Below are positions 1 through 5,067 of a DNA stretch of 5,918 bases, piece by piece. The notes under the pieces are model-generated. The model was not told where the DNA came from. It was given only the letters and a program-made list of their open reading frames with translations, and did not search any database. This DNA comes from Pseudanabaenaceae cyanobacterium MP8IB2.15 (GTDB lineage Bacteria > Cyanobacteriota > Cyanobacteriia > Pseudanabaenales > Pseudanabaenaceae), in assembly GCA_030248825.1 (NCBI GenBank), contig JARCMB010000118.1:1-5918 (forward strand), in the 5' to 3' direction. Position 1 is the stretch's first letter. Every line of letters begins with the position of its first letter. The translations under genes and the position numbers were made by a program.

Positions 1-1050
1 CCCGCTAATCCTGCCGTGCAGTCCTATTTGCTCAGCCTCTACCGCGAGATCCTCACCCGCTATAAGGTGGACGGCATCCAACTCGACTACATCCGTTACC
101 CGCGCCAAGATGTAGGTTATGAATTTGGCTTTGGCACGGCGGCACGGCAGCAATTTAAGGCTCTGACTGGAATCGATCCGATCGAAATTGATGCTGTCAA
201 TCGATCGCTGTGGTGGATGTGGACAGAATTTCGCACACGCCAAGTTAACCAGTTTGTCGCCCGTGTTTCTAAAGAATTGCGGCAAATCAAACCCGATATC
301 GTGATTTCGGCGGCTGTCTTTCCTTGGCGACCACTCGATCGAATTAACAAAATTCAGCAAAACTGGGAAGCTTGGATTGCCAAAGGCGATATCGATATGC
401 TCGTGCCTATGACCTATTCGCCAGATACCAATCGCTTTCTCCAGCAAGGTGTACAGCCTGTACTCGCCAGTGTTGCCCAGTCTCCCGTATTATTTTTACC
501 TGGAGTGTTAATTCGTGGTTTAGAAGATGCCGAATTGCTCGACCAACTCCAAGCAGTGCGGGATTTACCATCTGGTGGTTATGCCCTATTTGCCGCCGAG
601 CATTTACGTCCCAGTTTTACGAGTGTGCTCAAGCTTTCCCAAAATGAGGATGCGGCAATCCTACCTCAACGTCGTCCTACGGCGGCGGCACAGTCGCGCT
701 ACACAGCCTTAAGGCAAGAATGGCAATCCTTGCTCAAAAGTAATAATATTTGGGTGAAGGGTGAGAGTTTAGAGAAGTGGCAAAAGCAGACTGAAGAACT
801 CGAAAAGTCGATCGATCTGCTCAACCGCCAACCTAGTCGGGCTAATTTCAAAGGTGCGATCGACGATCTAGACACTATGACAAAAAATCTCCCCGATTGG
901 ATGCGCCTAGAAAACCTAGAACGTCCCTATCGCGTCAACACTTGGACTAATCGGTTAGGATCGATCGGGGCAATTTTACGCTACGGCGAATCACGTTTGC
1001 GTCATAGCGAATCATCTCCGACTGCGGTACAACCACAGACTAATCCTTGA
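1..1050 (+). CDS. Family 10-like glycoside hydrolase (GHL10, PF02638 type), 5' end missing
   Basis: The reading frame is open from the first base, so the gene starts left of the window; 349 residues and the TGA stop are present. Residues below count from the first codon. The GHL10 signature is clear: V-D-G-I-Q-L-D-Y-I-R-Y-P at 23-34, with Asp29 at the end of a barrel strand where this family keeps conserved acidic residues; V-I-S-A-A-V-F-P-W at 101-109; and D-M-L-V-P-M-T-Y at 132-139, two further barrel strands. The barrel appears to end near residue 206. About 140 hydrophilic, probably helical residues follow (E/K/Q-rich around 225-300), which is not part of the core fold. The family comprises putative glycosidases, often exported and thought to act on envelope or extracellular polysaccharide; the true substrate is generally unknown. 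A signal peptide, if any, lies outside the window. The cysteine desulfurase follows after 95 bp on the same strand, without a visible terminator. The family assignment is firm; enzymatic activity is inferred. Confidence 0.85.
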   Translation, partial: PANPAVQSYLLSLYREILTRYKVDGIQLDYIRYPRQDVGYEFGFGTAARQQFKALTGIDPIEIDAVNRSLWWMWTEFRTRQVNQFVARVSKELRQIKPDIVISAAVFPWRPLDRINKIQQNWEAWIAKGDIDMLVPMTYSPDTNRFLQQGVQPVLASVAQSPVLFLPGVLIRGLEDAELLDQLQAVRDLPSGGYALFAAEHLRPSFTSVLKLSQNEDAAILPQRRPTAAAQSRYTALRQEWQSLLKSNNIWVKGESLEKWQKQTEELEKSIDLLNRQPSRANFKGAIDDLDTMTKNLPDWMRLENLERPYRVNTWTNRLGSIGAILRYGESRLRHSESSPTAVQPQTNP

Positions 1051-1145
1051 CATCCGCCCCAACCTAGAATGCGTGTGTAGACATTTAGATTTGTTCGATC
1101 GATCTCGATTCGAGCACAGCCCTTACGCATAACCGCAGAAATCAG

Positions 1146-2339
1146 ATGCAAAGACCGATCTATCTCGATTGCCACTCTACAACTCCGCTTGACGAGAGAG
1201 TTTTAGCCGCAATGTTGCCTTACTTTCGGGAGCAGTTTGGCAATCCTGCCAGCACCAGTCATATCTATGGTTGGGAAGCAGAGTCTGCCGTGAAGTTGGC
1301 AAGAGAATCGATCGCCGCCGCAATTCATGCTATTCCCGAAGAGATCATCTTCACCAGTAGCGCAACGGAAGCGAATAACTTAGCGATTAAAGGTGTCGCC
1401 GAGGCTTATTTTGAGAAAGGCAAGCATATCGTGACATTGCAAACAGAGCATAACGCCGTGCTCGATCCCTGTGCCTATCTGCAATCGCTCGGTTTCGATC
1501 TGACTTATTTACCTGTGCAATCGGATGGACTGCTCGATTTAGCTGAGCTAGAAAAAGCAATTCGACCTGATACGGTTTTGGTGTCTGCGATCGCGGCGAA
1601 TAACGAGATTGGCGTATTGCAACCACTGGCAGAAATTGGCGCGATTTGTCGATCGAATCAAGTTTTGTTCCATACCGATGCCGCTCAAGCGATTGGCAAA
1701 ATTCCGCTCAACGTCGAAGCCATGCAGATCGATTTGATGTCGCTCACAGCTCACAAGGTGTATGGGCCAAAAGGGATTGGGGCTTTGTACGTGCGACGGC
1801 GTAATCCCAGAGTCCAACTTGCGCCGCAAATGCATGGCGGTGGGCACGAGCGCGGCATCAGGTCTGGGACGCTTTACCCGCCTCAGATCGTGGGATTTGC
1901 CCAAGCTGTGTCGATCGCGCTAGCAGATCGACTTGAGGAAAACGCCAGAATCCTGCAACTACGGCAAAGACTCTGGCAACAATTGAGCAGTTTGGATGGC
2001 ATCATGCTCAACGGTCATGAGCACCAAAGACTAGCAGGTAATCTCAACATCAGCGTTGCAGGTGTAGATGGACAAGCCTTGATTTTAGGATTGCAGCCTG
2101 TAATCGCTGTATCTTCTGGCTCGGCCTGTACTTCAAGCAAAAATACGCCTTCCCATGTGCTCAAAGCTTTAGGTCGATCGAATGATCTTGCCTATGCCTC
2201 GATCAGGTTTGGGATTGGCAGGTTTAATACCGAAGCTGAGATCGATCGAGCTGCCAAACATTCGATCGACACGATCGACTCTCTCCGCCAAGCTAGATCT
2301 CAGTTAGGATTGTCGTCGATCGACTCCAAACAAATTTAA
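1146..2339 (+). CDS. Cysteine desulfurase, group I (IscS/NifS-like)
   Basis: This PLP enzyme converts L-cysteine to L-alanine and passes sulfur as a persulfide to Fe-S scaffold proteins or other thiolation pathways in the cytoplasm. The 397-residue length is normal (E. coli IscS has 404). Visible motifs are Y-L-D-C-H-S-T-T-P at 6-14; S-S-A-T-E-A-N-N at 71-78; T-E-H-N-A-V at 100-105, where His102 stacks on PLP; H-T-D-A-A-Q at 176-181, with the PLP-binding Asp178; T-A-H-K at 201-204, with Lys204 as Schiff-base lysine; and S-S-G-S-A-C-T-S at 323-330, with Cys328 as persulfide cysteine. The loop from Cys328 to P-S-H-V-L has the same length as in E. coli IscS, which marks group I rather than SufS. 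The C-terminus is shorter than in IscS and lacks the recognisable scaffold-binding tail, as is common for cyanobacterial paralogues. ATG 1146 is chosen because motif 1 begins immediately after it; the upstream ribosome site is weak. No iscU, suf, nif or dnd neighbour is present, so the acceptor cannot be named and a specific symbol is withheld. Confidence 0.95.
   Translation: MQRPIYLDCHSTTPLDERVLAAMLPYFREQFGNPASTSHIYGWEAESAVKLARESIAAAIHAIPEEIIFTSSATEANNLAIKGVAEAYFEKGKHIVTLQTEHNAVLDPCAYLQSLGFDLTYLPVQSDGLLDLAELEKAIRPDTVLVSAIAANNEIGVLQPLAEIGAICRSNQVLFHTDAAQAIGKIPLNVEAMQIDLMSLTAHKVYGPKGIGALYVRRRNPRVQLAPQMHGGGHERGIRSGTLYPPQIVGFAQAVSIALADRLEENARILQLRQRLWQQLSSLDGIMLNGHEHQRLAGNLNISVAGVDGQALILGLQPVIAVSSGSACTSSKNTPSHVLKALGRSNDLAYASIRFGIGRFNTEAEIDRAAKHSIDTIDSLRQARSQLGLSSIDSKQI
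1587..1594. repeat. HIP1 octamer GCGATCGC
   Basis: This is a perfect copy of the highly iterated palindrome of cyanobacterial chromosomes, located inside the cysteine desulfurase gene. Chance expectation is roughly one per 65 kb at even base composition. Confidence 0.9.
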
Positions 2340-2384
2340 TCTATCGATCTGTGTACTGCTCCTAGGCGTTTTTACGTTAATATG

Positions 2385-2411
2385 TGTGAAGAAAGTTTAA
2401 AATTCTTCACA
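2385..2411. promoter_or_regulatory. Perfect 9-bp inverted repeat upstream of crtW
   Basis: The arms TGTGAAGAA (2385-2393) and TTCTTCACA (2403-2411) are exact reverse complements, separated by 9 A/T-rich bases. The element lies in the 118-bp gap between the cysteine desulfurase and crtW, ending 46 bp before the crtW ATG. No T-run follows the right arm, so it is a poor candidate for an intrinsic terminator. The symmetry and position fit either an operator for a dimeric regulator of crtW or a hairpin in the crtW leader RNA. Cyanobacterial ketolase genes are often light-responsive, but nothing in the sequence shows which regulator would bind. I could not place a convincing -35/-10 pair around it. 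Confidence 0.5.
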
Positions 2412-2449
2412 ATAGTTAAGTTAAACTACCCGAAATCACCAGTAAGTTT

Positions 2450-2454
2450 GGAGG
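2450..2454 (+). promoter_or_regulatory. Ribosome binding site of crtW, unusually close to ATG
   Basis: GGAGG ends 3 bases before the ATG at 2458. This is a full anti-16S core but with tighter spacing than the usual 5-9 bases. No other in-frame ATG occurs before residue 46, which is too far into the conserved region, so 2458 is the only sensible start. Confidence 0.65.
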
Positions 2455-2457
2455 CGT

Positions 2458-3234
2458 ATGATTCTACTCGATCGACCAAAAATTCAGCCAAGCATTCCCA
2501 ACCTCAAGCTAAATAGTAGTAAGGATGCGTATTTGAGTCTTGCGATCGCACTTGGAATTATCGCAATTTGGGCTAGTAGTACCGCCTTACTGATGACTTT
2601 GGACATGGACAAGTTGCCCCCATTGGTGATTGTGTTTCTGATGCTGTGGCAAATGTTTCTCTATACTGGTCTATTCGTCACTGCCCACGATGCCATGCAC
2701 GGTGTCGTGTTCGCCAAAAATCGCAAGATAAATGATCTAGTTGGTTCGATCGCGGTGGGCATTTACGCGCTGTTCTCACTCAAACAACTTGCCAAAAAAC
2801 ACAAAGAACATCACGATCATCCCGCCAGTGAGATAGATCCAGACTTCCATAATGGCAAACAAAAGAACTTTTTCGCTTGGTACTGTCAGTTCTCAACACG
2901 CTACTGGAGCTGGACGCGAATCGTGGGATTGATGGCAATTTTTCATCTTCTCAAACACACGGTTAATTTCCCAGAAGCTAATCTAGCTTGGTTTTGGATT
3001 GTCCCTTCCATTCTCAGCTCCGTGCAATTGTTCTACTTTGGTAGCTACTTAGTCCACCGAGAACCAAAGGGAGGTTACACCAATCCTCATCGTTCAGTCA
3101 CGACGAATCTGTCAACTTTTTGGTCGTTTATTACCTGCTATCATTTCGGCTACCATTACGAGCATCACGAACACCCATACTTGCCTTGGTGGCGGCTGCC
3201 CGAAGCCTATAAACTCAACAAATTAGACAGTTAG
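2458..3234 (+). CDS. crtW: Beta-carotene ketolase CrtW
   Basis: CrtW adds 4-keto groups to beta-ionone rings, making echinenone and canthaxanthin from beta-carotene; it is an integral membrane di-iron oxygenase of the fatty-acid-hydroxylase/desaturase superfamily. The 258 residues match the family length. All histidine boxes are present: H-D-A-M-H (77-81), H-K-E-H-H (115-119) and H-Y-E-H-H (233-237), plus His229. The stretches L-W-Q-x-F-L-Y-T-G-L-F-x-T-A-H-D-A-M-H-G-V-V (63-84) and S-I-L-S-S-V-Q-L-F-Y-F-G (184-195), and the ending L-P-W-W-x-L-P-E-A, agree closely with my memory of Nostoc sp. PCC 7120 CrtW. Hydrophobic segments near 26-47, 56-76, 95-112, 153-171 and 177-196 fit a membrane protein. 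This is CrtW, not the unrelated amine-oxidase-type ketolase CrtO used by many other cyanobacteria. The products serve photoprotection, including as chromophores of orange carotenoid protein. A full GGAGG precedes the start. The stop overlaps the stop of the convergent amidotransferase gene. Confidence 0.95.
   Translation: MILLDRPKIQPSIPNLKLNSSKDAYLSLAIALGIIAIWASSTALLMTLDMDKLPPLVIVFLMLWQMFLYTGLFVTAHDAMHGVVFAKNRKINDLVGSIAVGIYALFSLKQLAKKHKEHHDHPASEIDPDFHNGKQKNFFAWYCQFSTRYWSWTRIVGLMAIFHLLKHTVNFPEANLAWFWIVPSILSSVQLFYFGSYLVHREPKGGYTNPHRSVTTNLSTFWSFITCYHFGYHYEHHEHPYLPWWRLPEAYKLNKLDS
2542..2549. repeat. HIP1 octamer GCGATCGC
   Basis: This perfect copy of the cyanobacterial HIP1 palindrome lies within the 5' part of crtW. 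Confidence 0.9.
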
Positions 3235-4022
3235 AACGTTTTAATCTCGGCATTTAAATCTGAGTCGATCGACAAAATACTATGTTCTGGCATCCCAATC
3301 CAATTAGAGCTTTGACAAATCGGCTCCGAGGCAATTACTACAGCATTGGGGAAATCAGAACTTTGGGGTAACCAGTATAGAGAAGGAGCGGGAGCATGAC
3401 TGCTAGCCCGTGATGCTACTAGTTGCTTCCCATCACTAATAATTAAATTTAAAGATGCTTTGACATCATATTCCCGCGCCAAATCAATCAGCACGATCAG
3501 AGTTTTTTGTAATACTTCCACCAAAGTTAGCTCTGGTAAATTCTTCAAGTTATGCAATAGCAAAGCAAAGATATGTTCTGAGTCGGTTGTACCATTTATG
3601 CCTTGATAAAACCGATCGTCAAGCTGGTTACGAATGGGACGATAAAGCGATCGACGGAAATTCTCAATAAACCCGTTATGAATCGCCATAATCGATCCAG
3701 AGGTAAACGGCTGACAATTGCTCAAATCCAGTCCCTGTCCAGGTGTAGCACTTCTCACGTTTGCCAGTACACAGCCCGATTCAACATAGCGATTAAGCTG
3801 AGTGAGGTTAGTATCGTTCCAAATCGGAATCGTATTTTTATAAGTAAAAGGCTCGGTTAATTGCTGAGGATGATACCAACCGATCCCAAATCCATCGGCA
3901 TTCAATAAACCTGAGGTCATCTCACGCGGCTGATAGCTCTGCACAATTGGAGAATGATCGGGCTGTTCGATTAATTTCTGCAATTGCGTAGTCTGACCCA
4001 AATATCCCAATAAACGACACAT
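3231..4022 (-). CDS. Class II glutamine amidotransferase, EgtC/YafJ type
   Basis: This is an N-terminal-nucleophile amidohydrolase domain without an attached synthase. After Met removal the protein begins Cys2-Arg-Leu-Leu-Gly-Tyr, placing the catalytic cysteine at the N-terminus. Other expected motifs are N-A-D-G-F-G-I-G-W-Y (41-50), R-S-A-T (90-93), I-H-N-G-F (114-118, with the oxyanion-hole Asn116), T-T-D-S-E (145-149) and A-S-E-P (231-234). The 263 residues fit the single-domain family. In actinobacteria EgtC removes glutamate from a hercynyl-gamma-glutamylcysteine sulfoxide intermediate in ergothioneine synthesis; cyanobacterial relatives often carry that name by homology. No egtB or egtD gene is visible here, so the substrate is open and I leave the symbol blank. 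The ATG at 4022 is fixed by the Met-Cys start; AAAGG lies 11 bases upstream. It is divergent from btpA and convergent with crtW, overlapping it by 4 bp, and is therefore a single-gene transcription unit within this window. Confidence 0.88.
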   Translation of the reverse strand: MCRLLGYLGQTTQLQKLIEQPDHSPIVQSYQPREMTSGLLNADGFGIGWYHPQQLTEPFTYKNTIPIWNDTNLTQLNRYVESGCVLANVRSATPGQGLDLSNCQPFTSGSIMAIHNGFIENFRRSLYRPIRNQLDDRFYQGINGTTDSEHIFALLLHNLKNLPELTLVEVLQKTLIVLIDLAREYDVKASLNLIISDGKQLVASRASSHAPAPSLYWLPQSSDFPNAVVIASEPICQSSNWIGMPEHSILSIDSDLNAEIKTF

Positions 4023-4048
4023 TAACTTATTTACCTTTACTAGATTCT

Positions 4049-4056
4049 CTTATAAT
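4049..4056. promoter_or_regulatory. Candidate divergent promoter: -10 box readable on both strands
   Basis: The octamer CTTATAAT contains a consensus -10 (TATAAT, 4051-4056) on the plus strand toward btpA. On the minus strand it contains a 5/6 match (TATAAG, 4054 down to 4049) toward the amidotransferase. The plus-strand reading would give a leader of about 90 bases; the minus-strand reading gives one of about 20. Neither strand shows a good -35 at 16-18 bp. The nearest on the plus strand is TTTACC at 4030-4035 with a 15-bp spacer. The site lies in the only divergent gap of the window, where promoters for both genes must lie unless they are internal to a neighbouring gene. This remains a prediction. 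Confidence 0.35.
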
Positions 4057-4152
4057 CTCACTACTGGATCTGATTATTAGGCTGAGGCGAGTCAAATGCG
4101 GCAAAATTTATGTACCCGATCGAGGTAAATTAAGGCAAGTAAACGCTTCCTC

Positions 4153-5025
4153 TTGAACATTAAGCATGTGGATCTGACCCAATTATTTGACACACCCAAG
4201 CCCATCATCGGTGTGGTTCACCTTTTACCTCTGCCAACATCACCGCGCTGGGGCGGCAACCTCAAAGATGTGATCGATCGAGCTGAGCAGGAAGCAGCAG
4301 CTCTGACATCTGGTGGCGTACATGGCATCATGGTCGAAAATTTTTTTGATGCCCCATTCACACGCGGACAAGTCGATCCTGCTGTGGTCAGTGCCATGAG
4401 CCTGGTCGTCCAGCAAATTAAATACATGGTGGCAGTTCCTGTTGGTGTTAACGTTTTGCGGAATGATGGTCGCAGTGCGATGGCGATCGCCGCTTGTGTG
4501 GGTGCACAGTTTATTCGGGTGAACGTCTTAACTGGGGTAATGGCAACCGATCAGGGCATCATTGAAGGTAATGCTTACGAATTACTCCGCTATCGGCGCG
4601 AACTTGGCAGCAAAGTCAAAATTTTTGCAGATGTTCTAGTCAAACACGCTCAACCACTCTCTGTGCCAAACCTTACCCTAGCAATTCACGACACCATCGA
4701 TCGAGGGCTTGCCGATGCAATTATTTTGTCGGGCTGGTCAACAGGAAATCCACCCAAATTAGCTGAGCTAGAAGAAGCGGCGGCAGCTTGCCAAGACACA
4801 CCTCTGATCATTGGGTCAGGTGCGAGCTGGGAGAATATTGCCGAATTAATTCCATTTGCCGATGGTGTGATTGTTTCCAGTTCGCTCAAACGGCATGGTC
4901 GCATCCAAGAACCAGTCGATCCCCAACGGGTTGGTCGCTTTGTCGAGGCTTTGCACCTCGGTTTGGCAAACTTATCTGAGATCGAATCAGCAAAACTCAA
5001 TCATTCCCCCCTGCCTGTCGGTTAA
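4153..5025 (+). CDS. btpA: Photosystem I biogenesis protein BtpA
   Basis: BtpA is a peripheral thylakoid protein of the BtpA/SgcQ family (a TIM-barrel-like fold), first described in Synechocystis as needed for stable accumulation of photosystem I reaction-centre proteins; its biochemical activity is unknown. With numbering from TTG 4153, recognisable blocks are P-I-I-G-V-V-H-L-L-P-L-P (17-28), R-W-G-G (32-35), V-E-N-F-F-D-A-P-F (61-69), V-L-R-N-D (101-105), F-I-R-V-N-V-L-T-G-V-M-A-T-D-Q-G (120-135), L-L-R-Y-R-R-E-L (144-151), I-L-S-G-W-S-T-G (191-198) and V-S-S-S-L-K (241-246). Length is full. The start is uncertain: there is no in-frame ATG after the upstream stop at 4126, leaving TTG 4153 or GTG 4168. 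GTG 4168 gives (M)DLTQLF, which resembles the N-termini I remember for homologues. Neither candidate has a good ribosome site. The VKOR gene follows after 42 bp on the same strand. Confidence 0.93.
   Translation: MNIKHVDLTQLFDTPKPIIGVVHLLPLPTSPRWGGNLKDVIDRAEQEAAALTSGGVHGIMVENFFDAPFTRGQVDPAVVSAMSLVVQQIKYMVAVPVGVNVLRNDGRSAMAIAACVGAQFIRVNVLTGVMATDQGIIEGNAYELLRYRRELGSKVKIFADVLVKHAQPLSVPNLTLAIHDTIDRGLADAIILSGWSTGNPPKLAELEEAAAACQDTPLIIGSGASWENIAELIPFADGVIVSSSLKRHGRIQEPVDPQRVGRFVEALHLGLANLSEIESAKLNHSPLPVG
4493..4500. repeat. HIP1 octamer GCGATCGC
   Basis: This perfect copy of the cyanobacterial HIP1 palindrome lies inside btpA. Confidence 0.9.
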
Positions 5026-5032
5026 ACTCATG

Positions 5033-5067
5033 GATAATCGTTCACTGATAATTGGTCATTGAGAATT
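5033..5067 (+). repeat. Degenerate tandem heptamer tract (5 units) ending at the VKOR start codon
   Basis: Read in sevens, the tract is GATAATC, GTTCACT, GATAATT, GGTCATT, GAGAATT, followed directly by ATG. Every unit begins with G, four of the five end in T, and A at position 5 is invariant. Paired as 14-mers, units 1-2 and 3-4 match at 11 of 14 positions. One exact TTGGTCA lies at 5052-5058; I recall this as the unit of one class of short tandemly repeated (STRR) sequences in filamentous cyanobacteria. It fills most of the 42-bp btpA-VKOR gap and leaves no clear ribosome binding site. It may be a decayed STRR remnant. Confidence 0.5.

Noticed and set aside
372..712. Overlapping 91- and 61-codon plus-strand frames inside the glycoside hydrolase
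   Set aside because: They are alternate frames of a conserved gene, with odd Cys/Arg-rich composition and no ribosome sites.
1047..1070. Perfect -35 TTGACA (1047-1052) and TAGAAT (1065-1070) before the cysteine desulfurase
   Set aside because: The spacer is only 12 bp and no -10-like hexamer lies at 16-18 bp. The -35 also overlaps the stop codon of the preceding gene, so it may be coincidence.
1104..1114. Palindrome CTCGATTCGAG upstream of the cysteine desulfurase
   Set aside because: It is short and sits within a run of CGATCG-type words abundant throughout the window, so it is not distinctive.
1548..1904. 118-codon minus-strand open frame inside the cysteine desulfurase
   Set aside because: It lies antisense to a strongly conserved gene, has no recognisable motif or ribosome site, and looks like low-complexity shadow coding.
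1146..2339. DndA or NifS role (phosphorothioation or nitrogenase)
   Set aside because: No dnd or nif gene is adjacent, and motifs alone cannot separate these roles from general IscS function.
2385..2411. Intrinsic terminator for the cysteine desulfurase
   Set aside because: The stem is A/T-rich and no T-run follows either arm; an operator or leader hairpin fits better.
3603..3860. 85-codon plus-strand open frame within the amidotransferase gene
   Set aside because: It is antisense to a conserved catalytic domain, and its translation shows no domain or coding signature.
4686..5000. 104-codon minus-strand frame opposite btpA
   Set aside because: It is a shadow of the conserved btpA frame and carries no motif of its own.
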